NCBI RefSeq assembly: GCF_024707505.1 | Contig: NZ_CP102604.1 | Span: 186,001 to 250,000 of the forward strand | Length of the DNA stretch: 64,000 bases | DNA from: Pantoea sp. SOD02 | Lineage (GTDB): Bacteria > Pseudomonadota > Gammaproteobacteria > Enterobacterales > Enterobacteriaceae | Reading direction: 5' to 3' | Shown here: positions 1-9,802 of the stretch, one piece after another | How positions within the stretch are numbered: the stretch's first letter is position 1 | Layout of the letters: each line of letters opens with the position of its first letter | Program-made: the position numbers and the translations under genes | The notes under the pieces: generated by a model | Told to the model about the DNA's origin: nothing | Database searches by the model: none | The model's input: the letters and a program-made list of their open reading frames with translations, nothing else

Positions 1-885
1 CAGCAGCTCTTCGGCCAGCGAAATGCCCATTTTTTCGGCGTGATCGCGTGGACCACGACGCTCGCCCATCACCATTTGACTGCCGTCCGGTGAGCCGACT
101 AATCCGCGCAGCCACAGCTGATCGTCTTCCAGCACCGCGAAGCTGCCGATTGGCACCTGACAACCGCCTTCCAGCCGCGTATTCATCGCACGTTCGGCAC
201 GCACGCACACGGCAGTATCGTCGTGATTCAACGCCTGTAGCAGCGTAATTAATTGTTCATCATCCACGCGGCATTCAATGCCGACAGCGCCTTGACCTAC
301 AGCGGGCAGGGAAATCTCTGCAGGCATTGCCTGACGAATGCGATCTTCCAGCCCTAAACGCTTCAAACCCGCCGCCGCCAGAATGATGGCGTCATATTCA
401 CCGGCATCGAGTTTGCCAAGACGCGTGCCGACGTTGCCGCGCAGCGAGCGAATCACTAAATCCGGACGGCGGGCGCTAAGCTGACACTGGCGGCGCAGGC
501 TGGACGTCCCGACAACTGCGCCTTGCGGCAGCTCATCAATGCTGTTGTAACGATTGGAGACGAAAGCATCGCGCGGATCTTCACGCTCGCAAATGGTCAC
601 CAGACCGAGACCTTCTGGAAAATCGATCGGCACATCTTTCATCGAGTGAACGGCGAGATCGGCGCGCCCTTCCAGCATTGCCAGCTCGAGCTCTTTAACG
701 AACAGCCCTTTGCCGCCAACCTTTGCCAGTGGCGTATCAAGAATGACATCACCTTTGGTGACCATCGGCAGCAGCTCAACTTGCAGACCCGGATGAGCCG
801 CCATCAGGCGCTGCTGGACATATTGTGCCTGCCACAGAGCAAGGGGACTTTGTCTGGTAGCAATTCTGAAAATTTTGTTTAACAT
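1..885 (-). CDS. hemC: Hydroxymethylbilane synthase (porphobilinogen deaminase), 3' end cut off
   Basis: Cytosolic enzyme of haem/sirohaem synthesis that joins four porphobilinogens into hydroxymethylbilane. The minus strand reads [15 protein letters not shown] at the N-terminus and [10 protein letters not shown] at the window edge, both matching E. coli HemC. 295 codons are present and about 20 C-terminal residues lie beyond position 1. The start at 885 matches the E. coli start; an in-frame ATG four codons upstream (897) is possible, and neither has a strong Shine-Dalgarno. It diverges from cyaA as in E. coli, where hemCDXY form an operon running away from cyaA. Confidence 0.95.
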   Translation of the reverse strand, partial: MLNKIFRIATRQSPLALWQAQYVQQRLMAAHPGLQVELLPMVTKGDVILDTPLAKVGGKGLFVKELELAMLEGRADLAVHSMKDVPIDFPEGLGLVTICEREDPRDAFVSNRYNSIDELPQGAVVGTSSLRRQCQLSARRPDLVIRSLRGNVGTRLGKLDAGEYDAIILAAAGLKRLGLEDRIRQAMPAEISLPAVGQGAVGIECRVDDEQLITLLQALNHDDTAVCVRAERAMNTRLEGGCQVPIGSFAVLEDDQLWLRGLVGSPDGSQMVMGERRGPRDHAEKMGISLAEELL

Positions 886-1091
886 GCTGTTAACCATTTT
901 GATCGTTCATCGAATATCCTATCATTGATAGGGGAATGCTGTCAGTTTCAACGGATTGAAAAGGCCGCGATGTCAGACTGTGCCTGGATCTTGCGGGTCG
1001 CAGTTTAGAGTCGAAGTCTGAAAAAAGCAGAGCTACGGTCGGAACATGCTAAACTGTTAAGTAGCGCAACTTTCTTTACGGTCAATCCTCC

Positions 1092-1113
1092 AGGTGTTAG
1101 ATTGATCACGTTT
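1092..1113 (+). promoter_or_regulatory. CRP-cAMP site in the cyaA promoter region
   Basis: The 316-bp hemC-cyaA gap holds TGTTA-N6-TCACG (1095-1099 and 1106-1110), close to the CRP consensus TGTGA-N6-TCACA. It closely resembles the site known upstream of E. coli cyaA, through which CRP-cAMP represses cyaA. The strong right half-site is seen directly; the regulatory role is by homology. I resolved nothing else firm in this gap, which should also carry the hemC promoter. Confidence 0.75.
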
Positions 1114-1201
1114 CCAGCAATTATTTGCCCAATATCTTTATTATTAAGCGGCAAAATTCGGAAACAGGGTGCTTAACACTGGGACAATCAGGCGAAACGT
1201 C

Positions 1202-3763
1202 TTGTACCTCTACATTGAGACACTGAAACAGAGACTGGATGCGATTAACCAGCTGCGTGTAGATCGCGCACTGGCTGCCATGGGACCTGCTTTCCAGCAA
1301 GTCTACAGTCTGCTGCCAACATTATTGCACTACCATCATCCACTGATGCCTGGCTACGTTGAAGGTAACGTTCCGCATGGCGTCTGCCTCTACACGCCCG
1401 ATGAAAACCAACTTCAGCTGCTGCAGAACTTAGCGGGCGGTCAACCGCTCGAGCTCGGCTCTGCCGTGGCAGGCGAACGTCCGATTACCGGCATTTACTC
1501 AATGGGCAGCACCTCGTCCGTTGGGCAAAACAGCATCTCCGATCTTGATATCTGGGTGTGCCACCAATCGTGGCTGGATAATGAAGAGCGACTCAATCTG
1601 CAGCGTAAGTGTACGCTGTTGCAGAAATGGTGTGTGTCGATGGGTGTGGAAGTTAGCTTCTTCCTGATTGACGAGAACCGTTTCCGCCACAATGAAAGCG
1701 GCAGCCTCGGCGGTGAAGATTGCGGTTCTACCCAACATATTTTGCTGCTGGATGAGTTTTACCGTACCGCCGTGCGTATGGCGGGTAAACGCATCCTGTG
1801 GAACATGGTGCCTGGCGAAGAGGAGCACCATTACGACGATTACGTCATGTCGCTCTATTCACAAGGCGTACTGACGCCGAATGAGTGGCTGGATCTCGGC
1901 GGGCTTGGCACGTTATCAGCGGAAGAGTACTTCGGTGCCAGCTTGTGGCAGCTGTATAAAAGTATCGATTCGCCGTACAAAGCGGTGCTGAAAACCCTGC
2001 TGCTGGAAGCCTACAGCTGGGAATATCCCAACACGCAGCTGCTGTCGATGGACATCAAGCAGCGCCTGCACGACGGCGAAATTGTCTGCTTCGGTCTCGA
2101 TCCTTACTGCATGATGCTGGAGCGCGTGACGCGCTATCTCACCAGCGTCGATGACATGGCGCGCCTCGATTTAGTGCGTCGATGTTTCTATTTAAAAGTG
2201 TGTGAAAAGCTCTCGAGCGAAGATCACCATCATCAGCGCACCGGCTGGCGTCGCGAGATTCTATCGCAGCTGGTTAAAGAGTGGGGCTGGGATGAAGAGA
2301 AGTTAGCGGTTCTGGATAACCGCGCGCAGTGGAAAATCGAACGCGTACGTGAAGCGCATAATGAGCTGCTGGATGCGATGATGCAGAGCTATCGCAACCT
2401 GATTCGCTTTGCGCGCCGCAACAATTTAAGCGTCAGCGCCAGCCCGCAGGATATCGGCGTGCTGACGCGTAAACTGTATGCCGCATTCGAGGCGCTACCG
2501 GGTAAAGTCACCTTGGTGAACCCGCAGATTTCGCCCGATCTCTCGGAAGAGAATCTCACCTTTATTCACGTCCCGGCGGGCCGCGCTAATCGCGCCGGTT
2601 GGTATCTGTATAACCAATCGCCGGACATGAGTTCCATCATCAGCCATCAGCCGCTGGAATATAACCGCTATCTGAACAAGCTGGTGGCGTGGGCGTGGTT
2701 TAACGGTTTGCTGACCAGCAAAACGCGTCTGCATATGAAAGGCAACGATCTGTGCGATCTACCGCGTTTGCAGGAGCTGGTGAACGATGTGTCGAGCCAC
2801 TTCCCGCTGCGCGTGCCGGCACCGACGCCAAAAGCGCTCTACAGCCCATGCGAAATTCGTCACTTAGCGATTATCGTTAACCTGGAACACGATCCTACCT
2901 CCGCATTCCGCAATCAGGTGGTGCATTTTGATTTCCGCAAGCTGGATGTGTTCAGCTTCGGTCAGCAGCAGCAATGCCTGATTGGCAGCATCGATCTGCT
3001 CTATCGCAACTCGTGGAATGAAGTGCGTACGCTGCACTTCAACGGCGAGCAGGCGATGATTGAAGCGCTAAAAACTATTCTCGGCAAAATGCATCAGGAT
3101 GCTGCGCCGCCGGATACGGTAGAAGTGTTCTGCTATAGCCAGCATCTGCGCGGTTTAATTCGTACCCGCGTGCAGCAGCTGGTTTCGGAATGCATTGAGC
3201 TGCGTCTGTCGAGCACGCGTCAGGAACCGGGCCGCTTTAAAGCGTTGCGCATGGCGGGCCAAACCTGGGGCTTATTCTTCGAACGCATGAGCGTGTCAGT
3301 GCAGAAGCTGGAAAACGCCGTCGAATTCTATGGCGCGATTTCTAACAACAAGCTGCACGGCTTGTCGATCAAAGTGGAATCGAACCAGACGCCGTTGCCG
3401 CCGGTGGTAAACGGCTACGCCAGCGAAGGCATCATTCAGTTCTTCTTTGAAGATACCAATGACGATCGCGGCTTCAACATCTATATCCTCGACGAAACCA
3501 ATCGCGTTGAGGTTTATCACCATTGCGAAGGCAGTAAAGAAGAGCTGGTGCGTGACGTAAGTCGTTTCTATTCGTCGTCGCATGACCGTTTTACCTACGG
3601 CTCCAGCTTTATCAATTTCAACCTGCCGCAGTTCTACCAGATTGTGAATACTGGCGAACGTTTCCAGGTGATTCCTTTCCGCAGCCAAACGTTAACGCAG
3701 CTCTGCGCTACGCAGCCTGACAACGATAACGGCGACTTCCAGCCACGCTACCAAATGCATTGA
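1202..3763 (+). CDS. cyaA: Class I adenylate cyclase
   Basis: Makes cAMP from ATP; its N-terminal catalytic domain is controlled by the glucose PTS through the C-terminal part. The protein is 853 aa (E. coli 848). The nucleotidyltransferase motif [18 protein letters not shown] carries the paired aspartates. The start is TTG at 1202 ([12 protein letters not shown]), matching the known inefficient UUG start of E. coli cyaA, with AGGCG upstream. The frame stays open upstream to a GTG at 1169, which I reject. The last ~25 residues after QVIPFRSQ differ from E. coli. A CRP site lies upstream. Confidence 0.97.
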   Translation: MYLYIETLKQRLDAINQLRVDRALAAMGPAFQQVYSLLPTLLHYHHPLMPGYVEGNVPHGVCLYTPDENQLQLLQNLAGGQPLELGSAVAGERPITGIYSMGSTSSVGQNSISDLDIWVCHQSWLDNEERLNLQRKCTLLQKWCVSMGVEVSFFLIDENRFRHNESGSLGGEDCGSTQHILLLDEFYRTAVRMAGKRILWNMVPGEEEHHYDDYVMSLYSQGVLTPNEWLDLGGLGTLSAEEYFGASLWQLYKSIDSPYKAVLKTLLLEAYSWEYPNTQLLSMDIKQRLHDGEIVCFGLDPYCMMLERVTRYLTSVDDMARLDLVRRCFYLKVCEKLSSEDHHHQRTGWRREILSQLVKEWGWDEEKLAVLDNRAQWKIERVREAHNELLDAMMQSYRNLIRFARRNNLSVSASPQDIGVLTRKLYAAFEALPGKVTLVNPQISPDLSEENLTFIHVPAGRANRAGWYLYNQSPDMSSIISHQPLEYNRYLNKLVAWAWFNGLLTSKTRLHMKGNDLCDLPRLQELVNDVSSHFPLRVPAPTPKALYSPCEIRHLAIIVNLEHDPTSAFRNQVVHFDFRKLDVFSFGQQQQCLIGSIDLLYRNSWNEVRTLHFNGEQAMIEALKTILGKMHQDAAPPDTVEVFCYSQHLRGLIRTRVQQLVSECIELRLSSTRQEPGRFKALRMAGQTWGLFFERMSVSVQKLENAVEFYGAISNNKLHGLSIKVESNQTPLPPVVNGYASEGIIQFFFEDTNDDRGFNIYILDETNRVEVYHHCEGSKEELVRDVSRFYSSSHDRFTYGSSFINFNLPQFYQIVNTGERFQVIPFRSQTLTQLCATQPDNDNGDFQPRYQMH

Positions 3764-3788
3764 TCCCGCCTGCGTTCGCGCGGCGGGA
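3764..3788 (+). terminator. Hairpin directly after cyaA, probable weak terminator
   Basis: TCCCGCC and GGCGGGA (3764-3770 and 3782-3788) form a GC-rich stem starting one base after the cyaA stop. No T-tract follows, so it may act as a 3'-end stabiliser or a Rho-assisted end. A second small hairpin, AGGAAAT/ATTTCCT, lies further on. No gene fits in the 134 bp between cyaA and lptM, where cyaY sits in E. coli. Confidence 0.45.
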
Positions 3789-3897
3789 TGCGCTGTTACT
3801 CTGACCTGCCGCAGGAAATGCGGCTATTTCCTGTTGCTTTTACAACGTCAACTGCGATGATAAGCAACCATGGCTTAAGGACAGAAGAGCAGACAGA

Positions 3898-4101
3898 ATG
3901 ATACGAGTGATGAGTCAGCTGGGTATGGCGCTGGCACTGGTCAGCCTGGTAGGCTGTGGCCTGAAAGGACCGCTGTATTTCCCGCCGAAAGATCAGCCAA
4001 ACAAGCCGAAACAGCAGGTCACCGAGCAGCAGCAAAAAGCCGCTCAGGATGCTGATGTCGGTGGTTTGGTCACCAGCAAGCCTGGTTCGCAGGCGAACTA
4101 A
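3898..4101 (+). CDS. lptM: LPS assembly lipoprotein LptM (YifL)
   Basis: 67-aa outer-membrane lipoprotein. In E. coli it helps LptD mature and form correct disulfides in the LptDE translocon. The signal peptide ends in lipobox LVGC, so the mature protein starts at Cys20 and continues [12 protein letters not shown], the conserved family signature. The tail is low-complexity and Gln/Lys-rich. It precedes dapF as in E. coli, 29 bp away. Older annotations call it YifL or a hypothetical lipoprotein. Confidence 0.93.
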   Translation: MIRVMSQLGMALALVSLVGCGLKGPLYFPPKDQPNKPKQQVTEQQQKAAQDADVGGLVTSKPGSQAN

Positions 4102-4130
4102 AATCTATGAGTAATCCGGCGGAGCAGAAA

Positions 4131-4955
4131 ATGCAGTTCTCAAAAATGCACGGTCTCGGCAACGACTTTATGGTCGTGGATGCTGTGACGCAAAACGTCT
4201 TTTTTTCGCCGGAACTGATTCGCCGCCTGGCGGACAGAAATCTGGGGATCGGTTTTGATCAGCTGCTGATCGTCGAACCGCCTTACGATCCGGATCTCGA
4301 TTTCCATTACCGCATTTTCAACGCCGATGGCAGTGAAGTCGCGCAGTGCGGCAACGGCGCTCGCTGTTTCGCCCGCTTTGTGCGTCTGAAAGGGTTGACC
4401 AACAAAAGCGACATTCGCGTCAGTACACAAACCGGCCGCATGGTGCTCAGCGTTACCAATGATGAGCTGGTGCGCGTCAATATGGGACAACCGAACTTCG
4501 AACCGCAAAGCGTGCCGCTGCGTGCCAATAAAGCAGAGAACCTTTATTTGCAGCGTGTTGCCGATCAAACCGTGATGTTTGGTGCGGTATCGATGGGCAA
4601 TCCGCACTGCGTGATTCAGGTAGAAAGCGTGAAAACCGCGCCGGTGGAAACGCTCGGTCCAGAGCTGGAAAGCCACGAGCGTTTCCCGGAGCGCGTTAAC
4701 GTCGGTTTCATGGAAGTGGTCAATCGTGAACACATCCGTCTGCGCGTGTACGAACGTGGCGCGGGCGAAACCCAGGCTTGCGGCAGCGGCGCTTGTGCGG
4801 CGGTGGCCTGCGGCGTTCAGCAGGGCATTTTAGCGGAGAATGTCCGCGTCGATTTGCCGGGCGGAACGCTGCATATTGCCTGGAAAGGGGAAGGGCAACC
4901 GCTGTTTATGACCGGTCCTGCCACACACGTCTACGATGGGTTTATTCATCTATGA
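4131..4955 (+). CDS. dapF: Diaminopimelate epimerase
   Basis: Converts LL-diaminopimelate to the meso form for peptidoglycan and lysine. It is 274 aa as in E. coli. Both catalytic cysteines are visible, in AQCGNGARC and TQACGSGAC. The start at 4131 ([13 protein letters not shown]) has GGCGGAG upstream and matches the family start; an in-frame ATG at 4107 would add eight residues (MSNPAEQK) and is less likely. Its stop overlaps the yigA start (ATGA), so dapF-yigA-xerC-yigB look translationally coupled. Confidence 0.97.
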   Translation: MQFSKMHGLGNDFMVVDAVTQNVFFSPELIRRLADRNLGIGFDQLLIVEPPYDPDLDFHYRIFNADGSEVAQCGNGARCFARFVRLKGLTNKSDIRVSTQTGRMVLSVTNDELVRVNMGQPNFEPQSVPLRANKAENLYLQRVADQTVMFGAVSMGNPHCVIQVESVKTAPVETLGPELESHERFPERVNVGFMEVVNREHIRLRVYERGAGETQACGSGACAAVACGVQQGILAENVRVDLPGGTLHIAWKGEGQPLFMTGPATHVYDGFIHL

Positions 4956-5656
4956 AAAATGTCGAAGAGCAGACCGAAAGCGAGGTTTTGCTGGACGATC
5001 AATCGGTAAGCGCATTTCTGCGTGAAAACCCCGATTTCTTTATTCGCAATGCGCGCCAGGTCGAACAGATGATGGTGCCGCATCCGGTACGCGGCAGCGT
5101 TTCGCTGGTGGAGTGGCATATGGCGCGTCAGCGTAACCACATCCAGCAGTTGGAAGAGGAGATCACGCTGCTGATGGAGCAGGCCACGGCTAACCATCAG
5201 CTGTTTGATCGCCTGCTGGCGCTGCAAGGTCATCTTGCCGCCGCCGACAGCTTGCAAGAGATGTTAACGCGTCTGCACCGCTGGGCGCGCGAACTCGGTC
5301 TGGCCGGTGCGCACGTGCGCGTGTTCAATGACAAGTGGCACATCGGCGCGCCCTCGGATTTCACCCAACTCGGCTTGTCACGTCAGGCATTCGAACCATT
5401 GCGCATTCAGCGCTTCGGCAATGAACATCACTATCTCGGCAGCCTGAACGGCCCGGAATTGCTGCTGCTGTTGCCGCAGGCCAAAGCGATTGGCTCGGTG
5501 GCGATGTCGCTGATGGGCGAGCGCGGCGAGCTGGGCGTATTGATGTTTACCAGCCGCGATAATCAGCATTATCAGGCGGGCATGGGCACGCTGCTGCTGC
5601 AGCATCTGGCGCAAATGCTGCCGGATTTGCTGTCACGCTGGATTGAACGCGCATGA
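4952..5656 (+). CDS. yigA: DUF484 family protein YigA
   Basis: 234-aa cytosolic protein of the DUF484 family, with a GAF-like fold predicted for the family. Its role is not established. Visible features are [11 protein letters not shown] near the N-terminus, a coiled-coil stretch around residues 60-95 ([17 protein letters not shown]), and a compact C-terminal domain. The ATG overlaps the dapF stop and its own stop overlaps the xerC ATG, the E. coli order. The frame stays open 58 codons upstream inside dapF, which is a shadow extension. Confidence 0.9.
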   Translation: MKNVEEQTESEVLLDDQSVSAFLRENPDFFIRNARQVEQMMVPHPVRGSVSLVEWHMARQRNHIQQLEEEITLLMEQATANHQLFDRLLALQGHLAAADSLQEMLTRLHRWARELGLAGAHVRVFNDKWHIGAPSDFTQLGLSRQAFEPLRIQRFGNEHHYLGSLNGPELLLLLPQAKAIGSVAMSLMGERGELGVLMFTSRDNQHYQAGMGTLLLQHLAQMLPDLLSRWIERA

Positions 5657-6561
5657 GTCACGTCAGTCCGCTGCTGCCGGCCGTGGATGACTTTCTGCGT
5701 TATCTGAAGGTCGAACGCCAGCTCAGTCCGCTGACGCAAAAGAATTACCAACGGCAATTGCAGGCGATTATGGCAATGGCCGATGAGATGAAGCTGATGA
5801 GCTGGTCGCAGCTGGAACCGGCGCAGGTGCGCAGCCTGGCGGCGCGCAGCCGCCGTGGCGGTTTAGGCGCCAGCAGTCTGGCGCTGCGCATGTCGGCGCT
5901 GCGCAGTTTTCTCGACTGGCAAGTGCATCAGGGTATGTTGAGTGCCAATCCCGCCAAAGGCATTTCCACGCCGCGTAACGCGCGCCATCTGCCGAAAAAC
6001 ATGGACGTCGACGAAGTTAACCAACTGCTGGAGATCGATTTCAACGATCCGCTGGCGGTGCGCGACCGCGCGATGCTGGAAACCATGTACGGCGGCGGCT
6101 TGCGTCTCTCCGAGCTGGTGAATATGGATTGTCGCCACATGGATTTGGAAGCGGGCGAAGTGCGGGTGCTGGGTAAAGGCAGCAAAGAGCGCCGCGTACC
6201 GATTGGCGGCACGGCGGTCACCTGGATTCAGCACTGGTTATCGCTGCGCGATAGCTTTGCGCCGCAGGATGATGCGGTGTTTGTCTCCAGCCGCGGCAGC
6301 CGAATTTCGACGCGCAACGTGCAGAAGCGTTTTGCCGAATGGGGCATCAAGCAAGGCGTTGCCAGCCATATTCATCCGCATAAACTGCGCCACTCTTTTG
6401 CCACGCATTTGCTGGAATCGAGCGGCGATCTGCGCGCGGTACAGGAACTGCTCGGCCACGCCAATCTGGCGACCACGCAAATCTATACCCATCTGGATTT
6501 CCAGCATCTGGCGACGGTTTATGATGCGGCCCATCCGCGTGCCAAACGAGGAAAGTCTTAA
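5653..6561 (+). CDS. xerC: Tyrosine recombinase XerC
   Basis: Acts with XerD at the dif site to resolve chromosome dimers. It is 302 aa, with an N-terminal core-binding SAM-like domain (about 1-100) and a C-terminal catalytic domain. Catalytic residues are visible: Arg in GGLRLSEL, Lys in [11 protein letters not shown], His and Arg in [12 protein letters not shown], His in [10 protein letters not shown], and the nucleophilic Tyr in [12 protein letters not shown]. It overlaps yigA by 4 bp and yigB by 1 bp. Confidence 0.97.
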   Translation: MSHVSPLLPAVDDFLRYLKVERQLSPLTQKNYQRQLQAIMAMADEMKLMSWSQLEPAQVRSLAARSRRGGLGASSLALRMSALRSFLDWQVHQGMLSANPAKGISTPRNARHLPKNMDVDEVNQLLEIDFNDPLAVRDRAMLETMYGGGLRLSELVNMDCRHMDLEAGEVRVLGKGSKERRVPIGGTAVTWIQHWLSLRDSFAPQDDAVFVSSRGSRISTRNVQKRFAEWGIKQGVASHIHPHKLRHSFATHLLESSGDLRAVQELLGHANLATTQIYTHLDFQHLATVYDAAHPRAKRGKS

Positions 6562-7277
6562 TGAAGTTTTATCGTCCGCTCGGCCCGATCAAAGCGATCA
6601 CTTTTGATCTCGACGACACCTTGTATGACAACCATCCCGTGATCCGCAAAACCACCGCCGAATCGCATGCTGCACTGCAGGCGTATCATCCGGCGCTGCG
6701 TGAATTTACCCCGGCAGATTATCAGGCGCTGCGTAATGAGTTGCTGGCGCGTGAGCCGGAAATTTATCACGACGTGTCTGAATGGCGCCGCCGCTCGGTG
6801 GAGCTGGCGCTACTCAATGTTGGCTTATCCGCATCAGAAGCGACCGCCGGTGCCAGCGACGTGATGAGCGTGTTCCATCAATGGCGCAGCGAAGTGACCA
6901 TGCCAGAAGAGACACATCAAACGCTGACGTGGTTGGGTGAGCGTGTGCCGCTGGTGGCGATTACCAACGGTAATGCCTGCCCGGAAAAGCTCGGTATCCA
7001 TCACCACTTCCAGTTCGCGCTGCGTGCCGGTCCGCACGGTCGCGCCAAGCCGTGGCAGGATATGTATCATCTGGCCGCTGAGCGTTTGGACATCGCGCCG
7101 CAGCACATTCTGCACGTCGGCGACGATCTCACCACCGATGTTGCCGGTTCGCTGCGTGCCGGGATGCAAGCCTGCTGGATCAACCTGCGAGAAGGCAATC
7201 TGATGAAGATCGACGATGCGCGTTTGCTGCCGCACGTTGAAATTGATCAGTTGGCATCTCTGACCTCGCTGCTATAA
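6561..7277 (+). CDS. yigB: HAD-family phosphatase YigB (FMN/5-amino-6-(5-phosphoribitylamino)uracil phosphatase)
   Basis: 238-aa haloacid dehalogenase-type hydrolase. In E. coli YigB dephosphorylates a riboflavin-pathway intermediate and FMN, and affects persister formation. HAD motif I is [11 protein letters not shown], motif II the Thr-Asn of VAITNGN, motif III Lys in [10 protein letters not shown], and motif [13 protein letters not shown]. Its ATG shares one base with the xerC stop. It is the last gene before the uvrD promoter. Confidence 0.93.
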   Translation: MKFYRPLGPIKAITFDLDDTLYDNHPVIRKTTAESHAALQAYHPALREFTPADYQALRNELLAREPEIYHDVSEWRRRSVELALLNVGLSASEATAGASDVMSVFHQWRSEVTMPEETHQTLTWLGERVPLVAITNGNACPEKLGIHHHFQFALRAGPHGRAKPWQDMYHLAAERLDIAPQHILHVGDDLTTDVAGSLRAGMQACWINLREGNLMKIDDARLLPHVEIDQLASLTSLL

Positions 7278-7296
7278 TAGCTGTAAATTTATCCAG
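7251..7296 (+). promoter_or_regulatory. uvrD promoter with LexA (SOS) box
   Basis: A -35 TTGGCA (7251-7256), 16-bp spacer and -10 TATAAT (7273-7278) lie at the 3' end of yigB. They are followed by CTG-N10-CAG (7281-7296), which fits a LexA box and aligns with the E. coli uvrD operator. LexA bound here would cover the transcription start, giving SOS induction of uvrD. Confidence 0.85.
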
Positions 7297-7329
7297 TAAC
7301 TGGATGCTCTCCTTTTTTAGACGGTGCTT

Positions 7330-9492
7330 ATGGACGTTTCTGATCTGCTTGACGGCTTGAATGACAAACAGCGCGAGGCGGTCGCCGCACCGCGCAGCAA
7401 CCTGCTGGTGCTGGCCGGAGCAGGCAGTGGCAAAACCCGTGTGCTGGTGCATCGCATCGCCTGGCTGCTGTCGGTAGAGAACTGCTCGCCGTATTCAATT
7501 ATGGCGGTGACCTTTACCAACAAAGCGGCGGCAGAAATGCGCCATCGTATCGATCAGCTGATCGGCACCAGCCAGGGCGGCATGTGGATTGGTACCTTCC
7601 ACGGCCTGGCGCACCGTTTACTGCGCGCGCATCACCTTGATGCCGGTTTGCCGCAGGATTTCCAGATTCTCGACAGTGACGATCAGCTGCGTCTGCTGAA
7701 GCGCCTGATCAAAGCAATGAACCTTGATGAGAAACAGTGGCCTGCGCGTCAGGGCATGTGGTACATCAACGGCAAAAAAGATGAAGGTCTGCGGCCAAAA
7801 CACATCGAAAGCTACGGCAATCCGGTTGAGCAAACCTGGCTGCGCATCTATCAGGCGTATCAGGAAGCCTGCGATCGCGCCGGTTTAGTGGATTTCGCTG
7901 AACTGCTGCTGCGCGCCCACGAACTGTGGCTCAACAAGCCGCATATCCTCAATCATTACCGCGAGCGTTTCAGCAACGTGCTGGTGGATGAGTTCCAGGA
8001 TACCAACAACATTCAGTACGCATGGATTCGCATGCTGGCGGGTGATACCGGCCGCGTGATTATCGTCGGCGATGACGATCAGTCGATTTACGGCTGGCGC
8101 GGGGCGCAGGTAGAAAACATCCAGCGCTTCCTGCAGGATTTCCCCGGCGCAGAAACCATTCGTCTTGAGCAGAACTATCGCTCGACCAACAACATTCTGA
8201 AAGCCGCGAACACGCTGATCGCCAACAACAATGGCCGCCTCGGTAAAGAGCTGTGGACCGACGGCAGCGATGGCGAAAAGATCTCGCTCTACTGCGCATT
8301 CAACGAGCTGGATGAAGCGCGCTTTGTGGTCAATCGTATTAAAAGCTGGCATGAAAACGGCAACGCGCTGCAGGATTGCGCCATTCTCTATCGCAGCAAC
8401 GCCCAATCGCGTGTGCTGGAAGAGGCGCTGCTGCAAGGCAGCATGCCGTATCGCATTTATGGCGGCATGCGCTTCTTTGAGCGTCAGGAGATCAAAGATG
8501 CTTTGGCCTATCTGCGTTTGATGGCCAATCGCAATGACGATGCAGCATTTGAGCGCGTGGTGAACACGCCGGTGCGCGGCGTCGGCGATCGTACGCTTGA
8601 TGTGGTGCGCCAGACCGCACGCGATCAGCAACTCACCCTATGGCAGGCAACGCGCGAGCTGTTACAGAACAAAGTGTTAGCCGGACGCGCCGCGTCGGCG
8701 CTGCAGCGCTTCTGCGAGCTGGTCGATTCACTGGCCAGCGAAACATCCGAGATGCCGCTGCATGTGCAAACCGATCGCGTCATCAAAGACTCCGGTTTAT
8801 GGGTGATGTACGAGCAGGAGAAGGGCGAGAAGGGCCAGGCGCGTATTGAAAACTTAGAGGAGCTGGTCACTGCAACGCGCCAGTTCAGCTATCAGGATGA
8901 AGACGAAGATCTGATGCCGCTGCAGGCGTTCTTGTCGCATGCGGCGCTGGAGGCGGGCGAAGGCCAAGCCGACAAATGGCAGGATGCGGTGCAGCTGATG
9001 ACCATGCACTCGGCGAAAGGGCTGGAGTTTAGCCAGGTATTTATCGTCGGCATGGAAGAGGGCATGTTCCCGAGCCAGATGTCGCTGGATGAAGGCGGTC
9101 GTCTGGAAGAGGAACGTCGTTTGGCTTACGTCGGCGTAACGCGTGCGATGGTCAAGCTGACGCTCACTTATGCCGAAAGCCGTCGTCTTTATGGTAAGGA
9201 AGTGTATCACCGTCCATCACGCTTTATCGGCGAGCTGCCGGAAGAGTGCGTGGAAGAGGTGCGTTTGCGCGCCAGCGTCAGCCGTCCGGTGAGCCATCAG
9301 CGCATGGGTACGCCCATCGCGCAAAACGACAGCGGCTTCACGCTTGGCCAGCGCGTGCGCCATGCCAAATTCGGCGAAGGCACCATCATCAACCTCGAAG
9401 GCAGCGGCGAACACAGCCGTTTGCAGGTGGCGTTTCAGGGCCAGGGAATCAAGTGGCTGGTGGCGGCTTACGCCCGTCTGGAAACGGTGTAG
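7330..9492 (+). CDS. uvrD: DNA helicase II UvrD
   Basis: 3'-5' SF1 helicase for nucleotide excision repair (releases UvrC and the incised oligonucleotide), methyl-directed mismatch repair and backtracking of RNA polymerase. It is 720 aa, the same length as E. coli. Walker A is AGAGSGKT near residue 30, motif II VDEFQDTNN, motif III GDDDQSIYGWRGA, motif IV EQNYRS, motif VI VGVTRAM. A Tudor-like C-terminal domain ends in QGQGIKWLVAAYARLE. The start is ATG 7330 (MDVSDLLDGLNDKQ), not the in-frame GTG two codons earlier. Confidence 0.98.
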   Translation: MDVSDLLDGLNDKQREAVAAPRSNLLVLAGAGSGKTRVLVHRIAWLLSVENCSPYSIMAVTFTNKAAAEMRHRIDQLIGTSQGGMWIGTFHGLAHRLLRAHHLDAGLPQDFQILDSDDQLRLLKRLIKAMNLDEKQWPARQGMWYINGKKDEGLRPKHIESYGNPVEQTWLRIYQAYQEACDRAGLVDFAELLLRAHELWLNKPHILNHYRERFSNVLVDEFQDTNNIQYAWIRMLAGDTGRVIIVGDDDQSIYGWRGAQVENIQRFLQDFPGAETIRLEQNYRSTNNILKAANTLIANNNGRLGKELWTDGSDGEKISLYCAFNELDEARFVVNRIKSWHENGNALQDCAILYRSNAQSRVLEEALLQGSMPYRIYGGMRFFERQEIKDALAYLRLMANRNDDAAFERVVNTPVRGVGDRTLDVVRQTARDQQLTLWQATRELLQNKVLAGRAASALQRFCELVDSLASETSEMPLHVQTDRVIKDSGLWVMYEQEKGEKGQARIENLEELVTATRQFSYQDEDEDLMPLQAFLSHAALEAGEGQADKWQDAVQLMTMHSAKGLEFSQVFIVGMEEGMFPSQMSLDEGGRLEEERRLAYVGVTRAMVKLTLTYAESRRLYGKEVYHRPSRFIGELPEECVEEVRLRASVSRPVSHQRMGTPIAQNDSGFTLGQRVRHAKFGEGTIINLEGSGEHSRLQVAFQGQGIKWLVAAYARLETV

Positions 9493-9562
9493 CGCGGTTG
9501 CGCTACCTTGACGACTTTTTCGTCTCAGCGTAACATGCGCGCACTATTATCATGAGAGGACA

Positions 9563-9643
9563 ATGCCTTGGACGCGCCCAGTCGATGCTGGCTCAATCAC
9601 CTGTTTAACAGGAACTCCTAAGGTTACCTCTTTTAGCTGGTAG
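9563..9643 (+). CDS. Putative corA leader peptide (CorL-like), 26 aa
   Basis: A short frame begins ATG at 9563 just after AGAGGA and reads MPWTRPVDAGSITC, then continues to end ...VTSFSW at TAG 9641-9643. It lies in the 310-bp untranslated region before corA. Salmonella corA has a translated leader ORF, corL, that controls Rho-dependent termination in this leader; equivalence is inferred from position only. An alternative 18-codon frame starts at ATG 9552, in a different reading frame. The frame runs through both arms of the hairpin at 9618-9649. Confidence 0.5.
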   Translation: MPWTRPVDAGSITCLTGTPKVTSFSW

Positions 9644-9649
9644 CCTTAG
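9618..9649 (+). promoter_or_regulatory. corA leader hairpin
   Basis: CTAAGGTTACC (9618-9628) pairs with GGTAGCCTTAG (9639-9649): 11 bp with one G-U, and a 10-nt loop. No clean T-tract follows directly, but CCCTTTTTTACTC is about 15 nt downstream. A ribosome reading the short leader frame would open this hairpin, the expected layout for translation-sensitive control of corA. The rest of 9493-9802 shows no other gene. Confidence 0.6.
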
Positions 9650-9802
9650 CGGTTATCAGCGACCTCCCTTTTTTACTCTCGTCGCGTGAGTTAGCACTGA
9701 TTTACCCTTGAAGCGAAAGTTTCCGTGTTCAGGCTTCGCCGTGCCCGTAATCTACAGTGGTCACCGCCTTGTCCCATTCCGAAAAAATGGGGAGTTATTG
9801 CT

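Noticed and set aside
3796..4035. 79-aa minus-strand frame in the cyaA-lptM gap, considered as cyaY
   Set aside because: It overlaps lptM antisense and has no frataxin features (no acidic ridge, wrong length and composition).
4140..4733. Long antisense frames opposite core genes (for example opposite dapF, uvrD, recQ, rmuC)
   Set aside because: High-GC codon bias generates long antisense frames; the sense frames encode well-known proteins.
4778..4951. 58-codon upstream extension of yigA inside dapF
   Set aside because: The extension is a shadow of dapF in another frame; the ATGA overlap start at 4952 matches the family N-terminus.
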